Assembly: GCA_026214975.1 (NCBI GenBank)
Contig: JAOBSW010000553.1
Coordinates: 558,001 to 622,000, forward strand
Source of the DNA: Gentiana macrophylla
Lineage: Eukaryota > Streptophyta > Magnoliopsida > Gentianales > Gentianaceae
Length of the DNA: 64,000 nucleotides
Direction of reading: 5' to 3'
How positions within the stretch are numbered: the first letter of the stretch is position 1; the number at the start of each line of letters is the position of its first letter. The notes under the pieces are model-generated. The model did no database searches, was not told the DNA's origin, and worked only from the letters and a program-made list of their open reading frames with translations. Made by a program: the position numbers and the translations under genes. Positions 1 through 12,650 of the stretch are shown here, piece after piece.

Positions 1-1300
1 TGTCTGCAAATTGAATAAGGCTTTATATGGTCTGAAACAAGCTCCTAGAGCCTGGTTTGGTGCTCTAAGGTCTCAAATGTTGGAGTGGGGGTTCACACAA
101 TCCAGGGCAGACAATTCTCTGTTCATTCATCAGACCAAAAGACAGATGATGTATGTTCTAATTTATGTTGATGACATACTGGTTACAGGTAGCTCAGATG
201 GTCTTATTCAACAATTTATTGAACTTCTGAATTCTAGATTTGCCCTAAAGGACTTAGGACCAGTCTCACACTTTCTGGGAATGCAAGCCTTTAGAGATAA
301 CACTATTTTGTTGTTGTCTCAGAAACACTATGCAGGGCAGCTGTTGAAGAGATTGAATATGGAGAACATCAAACCTTGCAACATCCCTATGACAGTTGGA
401 AATCACCTCAGTCCAAATCAGGGTGAACCTTTGCAAAATCCTCTACTCTACAGTAGTGCTATAGGTGGTCTACAATACTTGACCTCCACCAGGCCAGATC
501 TCACCTATGTAGTTAATTATCTGAGTCAATTTATGCAATTTCCTACTGTTGATCACTGGATTGCACTTAAGAAAGTTCTAAGATATGTCAAAGGGACTTT
601 GGATTACTGTCTTTTTATTCCTGCTGGTTCTGATCTAAATTTGCAGGGGTTTTCTGATGCTGATTGGGCTTGTTTTCCATCTGATAGAAAATCAGTAACA
701 GGATACTGTGTGTTCCTTGGGTCATCCTTGATTTCCTGGTGCTCAAAGAAACAGGCAGTGGTTTCCAGGTCAAGTACAGATCTCTGTCCAATTTGAGTGC
801 AGAAATGGCCTGGACAGTGGAGCTGTTAAAAGAAATGAGACTCAATTTGTCTTGCACACCTGTTGCTTGGTCTGACAGTCTAGGAGCTGCATCATTAGCT
901 CAAAATCCTGTGTATCATGCCAGAACCAAGCACATTGAGGTAGATGTGCATTTTATAAGAGACAAAGTCATCAACAAAGAACTCAGAATCAACTACATAC
1001 CCTCAGAAGCACAGCTTGCAGATTTCTTCACCAAGGCACTCCCAGTTTCTCAGTTTAACCACTTCAAAGGCAAACTAAATGTCATGCCTACCACCTTTAG
1101 TTTGAGAGGGGGTGTTGAGTAATTATCTAAGGGGTATTTAAGTCCTTTAGTATTGTAGCTCAGGGTATATTAGTAAATGATGTTAATGCCATGTGGCATC
1201 TTGTTTTGTAACCGTTTACAGCATATAATCTTTGTATGTACCTCAGAATCTATAATCAATACTATCAGAATTTTCCTTATCCAAATTCTGTCTATTGATG
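1..1300 (+). mobile_element. Ty1/copia retrotransposon, 3' part (RT-RNase H and 3' LTR)
   Basis: The window opens inside a copia-type element. Reverse transcriptase with the YVDDILVTG catalytic motif is followed by RNase H, a purine-rich tract at about 1104-1112 and a probable 3' LTR starting TGTTGAG at 1113. The LTR end is not clear; I place it near 1300 because the sequence turns featureless there. The 5' part lies outside the window, so no target-site duplication can be tested. Confidence 0.85.
11..1122 (+). pseudogene. copia pol remnant: reverse transcriptase and RNase H, frameshifted
   Basis: The first reading frame (11-796) covers the RT palm and connection, with LYGLKQAPRAWF and YVDDILVTG, then enters RNase H (FSDADWA, DRKSVTGYCVFLG, SWCSKKQ). 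It breaks at about 780 in the conserved SST-x-AEY region. The second frame resumes at YRSLSN and runs through KHIEVDVHFIRD and LADFFTKALP to a stop at 1122 inside the LTR. The break is a small deletion, so the RNase H lacks part of its active-site region. These are copia hallmarks. The copy is not functional as written. Confidence 0.85.
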
Positions 1301-2320
1301 TAGAGTAGTAAAAGTGGGTGAATAGATAATAAATGAGAGGTAAAAATAGGAAGGAAAAAAAAAGTAATAAATGCTTCCTTGTTTATTTAAATGGACTTAT
1401 ATTATGGGACAAAACCAAAAAACTAAAAGTACTTAATCGACTGTTTAAACCGTCTTGTTTGAACAAAAAAAAGGATTCTAATCGTTTTTAAGATTACATG
1501 GTTAAAACGGTGCGTCTTTTGAAATTAGTTGAAATGACAGTTTTTATGTATTCTACGTTTAAAGCATCATAGTCTCTGATTTTCATCAAGTCATTATTTG
1601 AATACACAAAAAGTCATTTTAAACCCTCTGTAATCTTCTATTAAGGGTTCATATCGTTCCGGACAAGGCATGGACACCGCTGCGGCGGCTCTACAGTGGT
1701 ACGGAGCTCATCGGGCCATTCGACTCCTTTTTTTTAATGTAGATTAGCCCATTGTTGTTAGAATTCCATGCAATCTTCATTTTGTATCCGTACAAACGAA
1801 TTGAATTCAAATACATTAAAAGTGCTAGAAACTTGAAAATGAACACACACACAAAAAAAAAAACATGTCTTGAGATACATCACTTCTTACTTCAAATCTA
1901 GTCTTACAATTTTGCACATATTGTTTTTAAGTTTTTCCATTAAGAAAACATATTCTCTGATATTAGTTTGTCACCATTAGAACACGATAACCTGCCCTGA
2001 CAAACATCTTTACAATAAAAACGAAAAGAATAACAAAAATACAAAAACAAAGAACCAAAAAAGGGGTCTATTCCTTTCCCAAAAAAAGAAAAAAGATTCT
2101 ATTAAAAGTTGATGTAAAATTAAAAACAAAAAATATATATATATTAGCTCTAGCTGACATCTTTCCTTACGTAAAACTTGCTCAATCATTGAAAATTCAT
2201 GGAGAAATACGTTTACGCCGTTTAGTATAATTTACGTAAAAGATACATAAAATAAAATAATATAGACTACATGTTTTATATAAATCAACAAAAATAGAAA
2301 CACTCTTTTTGTATATTAAC
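1301..2320. other. AT-rich spacer, no gene seen
   Basis: Low-complexity AT-rich DNA with A-runs. I see no coding frame, RNA gene or element ends. Confidence 0.5.
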
Positions 2321-2334
2321 AATCATGTATCTTA

Positions 2335-5300
2335 ATATGTTTAACGGTCTCTTTTGGAATATAAGAGGTGTGGCATGCCTCCTCCTCGATCTGAAGGTTG
2401 AAAAAAATTGGTATGTACACTATAATTTGTCTTTTGTTGCTATTATGGAACCGATGGTTAATTCTCCTAACTACCTTAATAAGGTGCGATTAAAAATGGG
2501 ATTTAGTTATGCGATTTCTAATCCAAACAGCAAAATTTGCTTTTTGGAATATTACCTGCATGCTGGTGTAACGCCCCAAACCCCGCGTCTTTAGTAGTGG
2601 CTTAAATGAGTCATAAATGTCCGGTCATTGCTTAGAGCCGCCGCCCTCGCTTGGACTAAAAAAAATTAACCCGAGTTGACAAGCGCTTTATGTCTCTCAC
2701 ACTTATATGGGGTGAGCATTCTCTTATTTTACCGATGTGGGACTTTACATTCTCCCTTATAAGGGTGGCGTCCTCGCCGGGACGGCCGAGCTGATTCGGA
2801 TCGTCCCTACCGAGAGGTAACTAGAGGCCATCCTTACACCGTCTTCTTGTGCGGTGCGGTAGCATAGTTCCGTCGATAGTCGGGCTCGATACCATTCGTG
2901 CGCCCAAACCCGTGCCTGGTAGCGGTTAAATGAGTCATAAATGTCCGGTCAATCTGCTTAGACCGCCGTCCTCGCCAGTGCAAAAGGGCTAACCGAGTTG
3001 ACAAGACCTTTATGTCTCACACTTATATGGGGGTGAGCATTCTCTTATTTTACCGATGTGGGATTTTACACTGGGATATTGTTCTTAATTCAAATCAAGG
3101 TATCCATTTGAAGTTCAATGATAGTGTCCCTTTTATTGTTTCGATCATCTATGCCAAATGTACTAGAGCAGAACGGGTGATGTTATGGAATGATTTGAGG
3201 TTGGTTTGCAATCTGAATATGCCTTGGTTAATTGGAGGTGACTTTAATGTTATACGCTTCTTAGATGAATACAAGGGACATGGGCATCCTGATATTGCCA
3301 CCATGCAAGACTTTAACACATCTATTTCTGAGTGCGGCTTACGAGGAATCTACGAGTTTACGGGGGCATTTCACTGAAATTTGGACATAGGTGAATGGCT
3401 ATGTTCAAATAAAGCTTGACAGAATTTTGTTTAACACTCAGTGGCAATCTGATAGATCGTTTGAGATTCAATCCTTAGCCCGCACCTGCTCCGATCATTG
3501 GCCTCTTCTTTATTTGGGAAAAGAAAGTCTCACCGGGCCAAAGCCTTTTCGTTTTCAGAAAATGTGGTTACACCGCTCGGATCTAAAAGATGTTGTAGTA
3601 GCTAGCTGGAATGAACCCACACATGCGTCTGGCATGCTTGGTTTTATGCTAAAGCCTAAATCCCTGCGCTCTCGCTTAAAGCAATGGAATGTTGAGTCTT
3701 TTGGGAATGTTCACGACAACATTAAATTAGCCGAGCTTGATATTGCGACAAAAGAGAGTGTCTGACGAAGGATCCCGCGCCCAAAATAGAGCCGAGCTTT
3801 CACAAGCCCAAGCTAATTTACTACGCTCTTTAGCTGAGGAAGAAGACGTTTTGGCGTCAAAAATCTACTTATAAATGGTTTGTCGATGGGGACCGTAATA
3901 TAAAATTCTTTCATCATAGCATTCGTATTAATCAACAACGTTTAGCTATTAGACGAATTAAAAATGGGGATGGACATTGGATGACTTCTTGGGATGATAT
4001 AGGGACTGAAGCGGTATCTTTCTTTTCCAAACTTCTATCTGACGATGGTCTTACTACTCCTGAAGCGATGGATACTTGCTTAGAGTCTATTCCGGAAATT
4101 ATTGATGCTGAAGTGAATAATGATCTTCTGGTACTATTGAGGAAGTCCGAGTTGTTGTTTGGGATCTTGATCAAGACAGTGTAGCAGGGTCGGATGGTTT
4201 TTCTGGTGTCTTTTTCAGACAATTTTGGGAAGTAATTCAGTCTGATCTTTTGGCAGCTATCAAAGACTTTTTTGCAGGGCACCCCTTACCTCGAGCTATG
4301 GGATCCACCCTTATCACCTTACTTCCTAAGAATGAGGCTCCGTCTACTTTTGCAGATTTTCGCCTTATTTCTCTTTGTACTTTTCTCAACAAAATCTGTA
4401 CCAAGGTTCTCTCCTCGCAGTTGAAGAAGTATTTACATCTTATCATTTCTGATGAACAATCTGCCTTTATGCAAGGAAAGGACATTTCCGATAACATTTT
4501 GTTTGTACAAGAGATGGTGCAACATATTCATAAAAAGGCAGAAGGGCATAATATGATTTTTAAACTTGACATTATGAAGGCTTTTGATAGAGTCTCCTGG
4601 GTCTTTCTCCAAGCTTCTTCTCCGGTTTGGTTTTCATGCACATTTTGTTAATCTTATTCTCAATAACCTTCAAGGTACGTGGTCCTCTGTATTAGTCAAT
4701 GGCTCTCCGGTTGGTTTTTTCCTTCTTCGCGAGGCATTAAACAAGGCGATCATTTGTCTCCTTATCTCTTCATTATTTTGACCGAAGCTTTTACCGGGTC
4801 TTAAAGCCATTTTTGCATCATTGGTATGGCCACTTATGCTTGTCCTAGAGATTTCCCTCAGGCTACTCATATCATGTATGCGGATGATCTTCTTATTTTT
4901 CGTAGAGGCCTTCTTCGTAATGTCCGTAAAAATTTAAGTTCATTGAAACTTACGAGCATGCTACGGACAAAAGGTTAATCGGGAGAAAAGCTTCTATGTC
5001 ATCTCTAATTTGTCCAACTACTTCGATCGGAAGGATCACCTCTCTTACGAATATTCGCCATGCTAATTTACCATTCATGTATCTAGGTTGCCCCATCTTT
5101 CAAGGTAGAGCTAAGAGGCACTACTTTCAATTTTGATTGATAAGATAAATAAACGTTTAGAGGGTGGCAATCTCATCTCCTTTCCCCTGGTGGCGGACTT
5201 ATCTTAATTAAGCATGTGTTGAGCTCGATACCTATACACACACTTGCTGTCGCTCTTCAAGTCCCTCGCTTCGGTTTTACACAACATCCACTCCTTATTT

Positions 5301-6723
5301 GCCGTTTTTTGGGAAATACGGAAGACCATTTTAAAAACATTGGCGCTTGGGAAAGAATTTGTGAACTCATCAAGAAAATGGATTGGGAATTCGTAACATC
5401 TTTGATGTTCAAAAGGCCTTTGCTTGCAAACTCTGGTGGAAATTTCGTAATAAACTTGGGATATGAGGTATGAAGTTTGGCGATTATCCTTATCCCGAGA
5501 AGATGCATACCTGGCGTGCTATGAATATGGTTCATGACATCGTTCACGATAATTTGACATGGCTTTTCTTGGGTGGTACGGGAACTTGGGTTTGGAAGCC
5601 TACCAAATTTGGTACTTTTTCTATCTCTTTTGCTTATAGTGTTCTCCGAGATAAGAAACCCCTTTTGCACGAAATGGGCATGATATGGAAGCCTAATATA
5701 CCTTTGAAAATGTCTATTTTTATGTGGTGCTTTGTTAACCGTCTCCTTCCCATGCCGGATGTCATTTGACGTATGGGTTTTGCTGGTCCTTATAAATGTC
5801 CATTCTGCCAAAATGAAGACTCCACACAACACTTCTTCCTTCATTGTGACTTTGCTTCTGACGTTTGGCATTTTTTCCAAACTTCGTTGGGTTGTTATGT
5901 CAACATGGTCGACTTAAAACAAGTCTTTTGGGGTTGGTGGGATAACCAGTCTACATGTGCGCTTCAGCTTGTCAGCACTTATATCCCCACTTTTGTTTGC
6001 TGGGAGCTATGGAAGGCGCGAAACAAATTTATTTTTGAAGGCATGTTAGACACTCCGCAAACAGTGACTTACTCAATTCTCAAGGATCTATCCATGGCTT
6101 TCTATCAAAAACCCATCTTTCGTCTAGACAATAAAGATGATATTCTTTTGCATCTCGGCGTCTTGAAGCATTTTTCCGTGAAACCCAAAAGAATCCCACT
6201 CACAGTTAAGTGGATAGCCCCTCCTACTAATTCCTTTAAGCTTAACTCGGATGGCTCCTCGATTAACAACCTTGGAAACTCAGGTAGCGGTTTCATTCTC
6301 TGTAATGATCAAGGTAGTTTGGTTCATGCTTTCCGCTTTTCTTGAAGCGCCAATAGTTTTGAATCTGAAGTCAAAGCACTCTACTATGGTGTGGACTTTT
6401 GTGCTAGGAATGATATTTTTCCACTTATTGTGGAAACGGACTCGTTGGTCCTCTTTTACATTTTACAAGATGACAAGCCGCTTACTTGGGAGCAACATGA
6501 TTTTCTTCATCAAGCTCGCCAAATTATTCGAGCTCGTGGTTTCACCATTCGGCATATTTATAGAGAAGCGAATGCAGTTGCGGATTTCTTAGCTAAGTCC
6601 TCGAGTTCCACTGACTTATCCCGTCAATATGATAACCACACACCTATTCCTTTGGAGTTGCGCCTTCTTATTCTTCGCGATAGACTTGGATTGCCTGCTA
6701 TTCGCTTGGTCAAACAAAGATGA
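2335..6723 (+). pseudogene. LINE ORF2 remnant (endonuclease, RT, zf-RVT, RNase H), many breaks
   Basis: Visible segments in order are the endonuclease start (FWNIRGV, about 2350), GGDFNVIR (about 3235) and CSDHWPLLYL (about 3490); RT pieces LLPKNEAPSTFADFR (about 4320), DEQSAFMQGKDISDN (about 4450), FKLDIMKAFDRVSW (about 4560) and YADDLLIF (about 4880); the zinc-binding segment with CPFCQNEDSTQHFFLHC (about 5800); and RNase H with LNSDGS (about 6240), VETDS (about 6430) and REANAVADFLAKS (about 6570). At least six frame changes or stops separate them. The order matches plant L1 ORF2 proteins carrying a C-terminal RNase H. It cannot be translated whole. Confidence 0.85.
2567..3070 (-). mobile_element. 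TRIM retrotransposon, two LTRs, inserted in the LINE
   Basis: Two similar LTRs (2567-2749 and 2899-3070) flank about 150 bp. On the minus strand each LTR begins TGTAAAGTCCCACATCGG or a close variant, the usual start of plant TRIM LTRs. Just after the LTR the minus strand reads TGGTATCGAGCCC, close to an initiator-tRNA-Met primer-binding site, and the internal part ends in a purine-rich AAGGGAGAA. Flanking CTGG at 2563-2566 and 3071-3074 fits a short duplication. The LINE frame continues across the insertion. No coding capacity. Confidence 0.8.
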
Positions 6724-7286
6724 TTTTCTGGGAAGCACTCTTCAATGTAGAGTGCAAACCAGGTTGTCTCTATCCTTACTATCTCTTCTTTATTTTGTTT
6801 CAGAATTATAAGCCATATCACCACGATTTTTTACATGAGAAAAACTTCACGTTCGTAGAATGGATCAAATCTTGGAGTGCTGACATTAAGAGGAGGCTTG
6901 GAGCATCTCTTGGGAAGCACCCTTCAATTTTTTGGAGGGTGCAAACCATTTTGAAAGCACTATGGACACTCATCACTTCAATTATCCATAATCAAGATGA
7001 AACGACAATCAACATTTCTTTCAAGACGGATGATGCTGATCACAAACAAAGCTTCTATTACTATATTTTTCATTTTATTTGTATTTTTGGGGTCTTTTAT
7101 TCTTTGGAAGGCAGTAGGGTGTTATACTCTTTCCCATGTGTAATGCGGGATTTTTCCACACCTGGGTTTGCCACGCATAGGTTTTAAGGAGCGCAGAGGT
7201 ATCTTCGTCTACGTAATTTGGTATAAGGGAGGCGGGATACGAGCTTTGCATCTTAACATTTTTTTTCTTTCTAATAAAAGGCGTTC

Positions 7287-7320
<34 letters not shown>

Positions 7321-7336
7321 AAAATCATGTATTTTA

Positions 7337-7443
7337 TGTACATCAAATTATGTTAATCTATCCATTTTCAGGGGTAGATTCTATCGCTGTGACCACCCTG
7401 TAATACACGTAAAAGCCTAAGAAATAACATTTAAAAATCTTAA

Positions 7444-7481
<38 letters not shown>

Positions 7482-8067
7482 AGAATAAAAACCATAAAGT
7501 TTTTAAGTGTTAAAACTGAGGAATGTTCATTACGGTGGATGCACATCAGAGATTCCCTTTTCATGGCATCTTATGAGAAAGAGAAAAATGCTATTAACCT
7601 CCACCCTATCATCATCTATGGTTTAATATAGTAGTTAATTCTTAAGTGGGGATAAAAAGTGGATTTTGTTATGGTTTAAAATGATAAATAAATTTTCAAG
7701 TTGAGAAAAAAAGTTGGATTTTGTGATCATTGATTTGGATCGTGTGAACACATCCTTTGACTCTCACCTATTATTAAAATCTAATTAATTCGATTAGATG
7801 TATGTGCGGTGGGAGAAGTTATTGTGGGGGTGTCTCCACGCTACATGGAGACAGCGTGTGACAAATTCTCCCATGCATGCAGCTTTATTCTCAGTATTTA
7901 AATCAGAATTCGATAATTTCACCCGTCACTTCACCTTTAAATTCCTTCACCACACAATAACATCTCCTGCGGTGGCGAGAGCCACAGTAAATTCATTTCT
8001 GGTCGCTTCATTTGATAAATGATCCGACATGACATCATTCTGATCATATATTATAATTTATGATTTA
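7337..8067. other. AT-rich spacer with poly-T run and a small dispersed repeat
   Basis: A run of about 35 T lies at 7446-7480. The piece at about 7826-7980, with the small hairpin GTCTCCAC...GTGGAGAC, resembles the piece at about 56314-56450, so it is probably a short dispersed repeat. No supported gene. Confidence 0.4.
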
Positions 8068-8328
8068 GGCACTGTTTGTTTTTTGTTTGATTTAGTTTTG
8101 GGATGGTTTATTTACTATTCGATAATAAAATATGATAAAAATAATTAAGGTAATAATTAGAAAGTTAAAATGTTTTTTTTTTTAATAATTTGTTTAGATA
8201 AAGAAATGATTGGTTTTAGATAAAATAATGGTAAAAAATGTATTAAAGTAAATAAAGTGAAATGATAAGAGAAATTGTAATAAATGATGGGTAAAATGAT
8301 ATAAAATAAACCCAAAACAAACGGAGCC
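8068..8328. mobile_element. MITE with GGC...GTTTGTTTT inverted ends
   Basis: The left end GGCACTGTTTGTTTT and the right end AAAACAAACGGAGCC are imperfect inverted repeats. The interior is AT-rich and non-coding, with repeated AAATGAT and TAAAATGAT words. A TA on each side could be the duplication. A related copy lies at 63527-63860. Confidence 0.65.
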
Positions 8329-9464
8329 TAAGGTCTGTGCTCAAGACGGAGCCAACTTATGGACAAAGGGGGCTTAGCCCACCCGGAAAAAAAAAAAAAA
8401 AATACATTATAAAAATCTACGTAATCCAGTTTGATCTATAAAATATTCTTATTCCAACCCACCCGATTTAACTCGATATATCTATTATCCCACCCAAGAT
8501 TAAAATCATGGCTCGAACTCGATATAGAGATTCATGGATTTCTGTAAACTTCAAATGTCCTTTCCCACAGCTTCTCTGAATCTTTAACTATAACAGAAGA
8601 CACGTAAAGCGTCAGCACAAAGGAAATCGCTTCAAATTCGTGCGTTCATCTTCCACGATTGTTCCATTTAACAATCTCTAAAGGTACATCCAACTTTCAC
8701 ATGTTTGTCCCCAAAACCACCTTAACTCACCGGGAAATAACCAAAACCCAGAAAGACTGTCAAAAAAACACCATAGGGAAGCCCTGCAGGATCCAGGGAA
8801 AAGGCCATACAATTTTCTGGCATATTTTAGTCTGTCTTACCTTAAAGTTCTGTTAAGTTGTATTTAGGACTCCAACGGCAACTTTTTCATTAATAAAGAG
8901 TAGCAACTCGTCCTCTCAAAAATGTTTAAGGGCCAGAAAACTAGCTAATGTCCAAAATTCAAAAGCATACTAAGTCCCTCGATGTCCAAAAGAGTAAAAA
9001 AGGGAACGCCTTTGGTCGATCAAAGCAAAAGGAGATTGAACTCTGAAGGAAGATAGTTTAAAGACAAAGTACAGAAGCCAATCAATACCACATTATATCA
9101 CATACCAAAACGAACAAGCACAATGAAACTAATAAATCAAAAAAACGGAAATCTCAAGAACAAGGAAACACGCACATATATATGACACAGAAACACGCAT
9201 GTTCTGTACGTCAAGAATTACACAAAATCCAATTTAAATTGCTGATTTCTAGAAAGGGATTGCAGTAAATTATTTCCATTAACAAAGCACATAGAGAAGT
9301 ACTATGAAAAAAAAAATCAAATTAAACTCAGCTGTTATTCTCTCCCATATTTTCAATATCTTTTGATGCAGCAAGACACAGGGAAAATAATGAAAGAATC
9401 TACAAGGTTATATAAGCAGCATGAGAAAATCTACAGAACCTAAACGATGATATTTTACCGTGTC
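8329..9464. other. spacer and probable 3' UTR of the SEC15 gene
   Basis: The piece at 8340-8510 (GGGGGCTTAGCCCACCC followed by an A-run) resembles 37790-37960, so it is a dispersed non-coding repeat. The part nearest 9464 probably belongs to the 3' UTR of the minus-strand SEC15 gene. No other gene seen. Confidence 0.4.
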
Positions 9465-11848
9465 TCAGTTAAAATCCCTCAGTCTTCTCTTTAGCACATC
9501 CATTGATTTTTTCCGGGCACTCTGCTTTTGGCTTCCTCTTGACAAGCTACCGAATAATCCATCAGGTGAATCCTTGAACTTTTCGCAGATTGTAGCCACC
9601 CTTTTGTAGTCCAAAGCATTATAGTTCTTCTGTCTTATTACAGGATTCATGAAGTTTTCAGGCTGATTGCTCATTAAAAGATTTATTAATTGCCGGGCTT
9701 CAATCAAACAAGCTCAAAGCTGCCTTCTTTGTATATCTCAATCAACCCGGTTGTATGAAACCTCTCCTCTGCAAAACCTTCTAAAGTTTCAAGATCAAAG
9801 TTGAGGCTGACAACAGCATTAGCATTGAATCTCTTTACACTATCACTTAAAAAAGCCGACACTATTGAGTTGGAAACATGCTCGAGTGCACCGCTACCAA
9901 TCTTGTATAAAGCATCAAGTGGCAGAATTTGCTGAGCGGTTGAAAGAACGGTATCCAAGTAAATTATGACCTCGCTTATGTAGTCATTGCCTTGCTGTGG
10001 TACATCTTCTGAGGTCCACTTCACGTTCTCTGTAAGTGCCATAAACTCGTCCAATTTTGTATTCATCAAAGTTAATAAAGCAAGATAAGCTGCATCCCTT
10101 GAAGTTTTCAAAACGATCTTTGCAGTTAAACTACCTTGAGGCCTTTCAACTGATCGAATTGGAATGCCGCATTGCTGAGCAGCATGTTGAAGAAAGTAAT
10201 CACATGCCCTTTCAAAACAGGAAATGTTTGCAGCAATCTGCATCGCTTGAGACACACCGGTAGTTCCACTCTGAATCGTATCGAGTAAAGCCTCATTTAA
10301 CACGTCGATCAAGAGCTTGTCCAAATATTTCTTCACGAAATCAAAAAAGTTCATTTGTGCACCGTAAGACAAGTAATTGACTGAGTCTTTTATAAATGAT
10401 CTCACAACACAACAACAATCAGGCACCATAGAAGAGAACGGTGCAATGTATGGAAAAGCCGGCATGATATCTGATGTTTGGAGATGAAACAGTAAAACAT
10501 TTGCTTGATATTCTGACTCCTTTTTCATTACCATCTGCTTCCATGTGTCATTGGCAATCATCTGAGTAATTTGTTCCCTACACTCTGTTAAGAGAAGTTC
10601 ATGATATTTTTCACGACTGCTGTTCAATGTTGCAAGAACGGGACTCACTTCATATCCATATTGTCTTAGGGTTGCACCGAAAAGAGTGACGTAATCTTTG
10701 ACTAGGAGAAGATGGCTTGCAGAATCCATATGAGAAAATTGCTCCTCCAAGACTGAAGTCACTTTAGCTACAGCTGTTTCCCACATCGTCTCGACCTGAT
10801 CAGATAAAAGGAGCCCACCACCAGTCCTCAAGACTTTATCCTCCACAATAAAGCTACCAGCAATTTGTGCCAAAAAGGGCTGATGTGACTCAAGGAAAGT
10901 CTGTGTATAGGATACCTGCAGATCAGAGTTCAGTTGCAATAGCCGGTTTTTAAAATAGTAGTCACGAAATTGCTCTTGTTTCCCAAGACACGTGTGAATA
11001 TGATATGCCCGATAAAGAGGTGTCAGATCAAATTTCAAAACAGATTCTTCGTGAATTTCTTCAACATCTAATGTGTATGTAAAATCTCCTAACCCTAAAA
11101 AACACTGCTCCTCAGCTTTCCTCTGACGAGCTAGCATATCCTCGTCCCTTTGACGTGCTGATGCAGCATGTCCTATTGCAGTTTGACCGATATCCTTTGC
11201 AGTACTTCGTATCATAACCAGCCATTCATTAACCTCACTACAGACCTTCTTCTCAATATGTGTCTTAATAATCGGTATTCTTTCGCCTATCAAGGCTTTA
11301 AGAGCTCTCAAAGGAATATTCTGCAAATAATTATTCTCAATCAAATCAACGGCTTTTAGAGCAGGGTAAAATCGTCCAGCAGAAATGTGATCATTACACT
11401 TCACACAAAGCTCCAACACTTTAACACAATTTCCCGACATCTTGATAGCTTCGGTCACGTTCTTTTTAGTCGAATAAGATTCAAGAAGTTCTTCAAGTTT
11501 CACAAGCAAAGCGCTCCCCACTTCTTGCAACCTAAAATTATCACTAGCAAGCTCACCCTTTAACTCCTCCGCATCAACCAAGACACCGCGCAGTTCATCA
11601 ACTGCACTAATGAACTCCTCATAATGAAGCTTGCACAACTCCTCGATTTCAACTTCTTTCTTTCTAACAACATTCTTAAGCTGCTGTAATAGGGCTTCAG
11701 GCTTCCCTATCTCAAACGCAAGCCTCACCATAGGACCCAAATCTTCCCCATTACTAACCATATTTGCCAAAGCAGAGTCATCTCCTCCTCCTCCTCCTCC
11801 GGTATCTCCATTCTCTGTCACAGTTCTCCTCTTCGGTTTTGCACTCAT
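9465..11848 (-). CDS. SEC15: exocyst complex subunit SEC15 (SEC15A/B-like), frameshifted near the C terminus
   Basis: This intronless gene encodes a subunit of the octameric exocyst, which tethers Golgi-derived vesicles to the plasma membrane and in plants acts in polarised growth and cell-plate formation. I chose the start at 11848 because [15 protein letters not shown] follows at once, as in Arabidopsis SEC15A; an upstream in-frame ATG at 11908 is less likely because a splice acceptor lies between. The main frame gives 714 residues, with [14 protein letters not shown] near the N terminus, [15 protein letters not shown] mid-protein, and [10 protein letters not shown] and YKEGSF near the end. 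It then stops at about 9708. The family's last segment ([10 protein letters not shown] to [11 protein letters not shown]) continues at once in another frame from 9707 to 9465. One missing base between GGCAGCTTT and GAGCTTG explains this. The full product would be about 794 residues, near the usual 790. It is either a sequence error or a real truncating mutation. Confidence 0.93.
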
Positions 11849-12650
11849 GGCTCTTCTCCACAACCCTGCATACACGAAAATCGAAATGCATACCTTCTCA
11901 TCAATCAATCCAGAATATTTACTGAAATAAGAAGCAATTCAACCAAAACCCCATACTAATTTTGGGCACTTTCATGGGGCCCACAAGGTATGGAACCATG
12001 AACAATGAAAAAGTTAGGTCAGAGATACAATACATGATCTAACATAATTTAATGGTCGTAAAGTCAGCAGGATTGTAGATTACCCCACTAATGTTCATAT
12101 TCCAAATATTCTGTTGTTCTTTTCTACAGAATCCAGAATCAATTGAAAGAAAATCAATTGAAGAGAAAAATGATAACCTCAAGCAGATTTTGCAGCGGAT
12201 GAGAAAACGAAAATGCCCCTTGAGCTCAAATAGCCAAAAATCTTCCGATCAGATCGAAAACTGCATATAAACAAATCAAAGAAATGAACTTTTCACGAGG
12301 GTTTTGAAGATATATATTAAAAATGTGCATTCGCCAAAATGGGTACAACAAGAGAGCATCGTATGATTCTCAATTATAAAAATAAAGCTCTAATTTCCTA
12401 GAAAACAAAAATGCAGGCCAAAAAAAAACTTCAAAATAATAAAATGTGGGATACTAACGGGACGGACTTACGAGGAGGAAATCTTAGAACAAGTTGACCC
12501 CCTTTTTTCTATTTTCAACTGTTCTTTCCTTTCCTGAACAAAAATGCAAATGGAATCGAAGTTTCCCCTTTAGAAATGCTTTACGATTTTCTTGTTCTGG
12601 AGGAATTTCCTTTCAGACGTTGTATTTCGATGCTTTCTAGAAGGGAAATT
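11849..12650 (-). promoter_or_regulatory. SEC15 5' leader with a probable UTR intron
   Basis: On the minus strand an acceptor (TGTATGCAG) ends at 11866, 17 bases before the ATG, and a consensus donor (CTC followed by GTAAGT) has its GT at 12470-12471. Together they suggest a leader intron of about 606 bp with the first exon above 12472. Inferred from splice motifs only. Confidence 0.5.

Larger units (their letters stand above)
2335..7322 (+). mobile_element. L1-type LINE, 5'-truncated, with poly-A tail and target-site duplication
   Basis: A non-LTR retrotransposon reads left to right: AP-endonuclease, reverse transcriptase, zinc-binding RVT domain, RNase H, and a poly-A tail at about 7290-7319. 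The 14 bases at 2321-2334 (AATCATGTATCTTA) reappear after the tail at 7323-7336 with one mismatch, which fits a target-site duplication. The left copy sits directly before the endonuclease start, so the insertion lacks ORF1 and the 5' UTR. A TRIM at 2567-3070 interrupts it. Confidence 0.85.

Noticed and set aside
2567..3070. Cassandra-type TRIM with 5S rRNA sequence
   Set aside because: The LTRs contain no 5S rRNA box sequence that I can see.
5257..5880. 207-codon minus-strand frame
   Set aside because: Antisense shadow of the LINE coding region.
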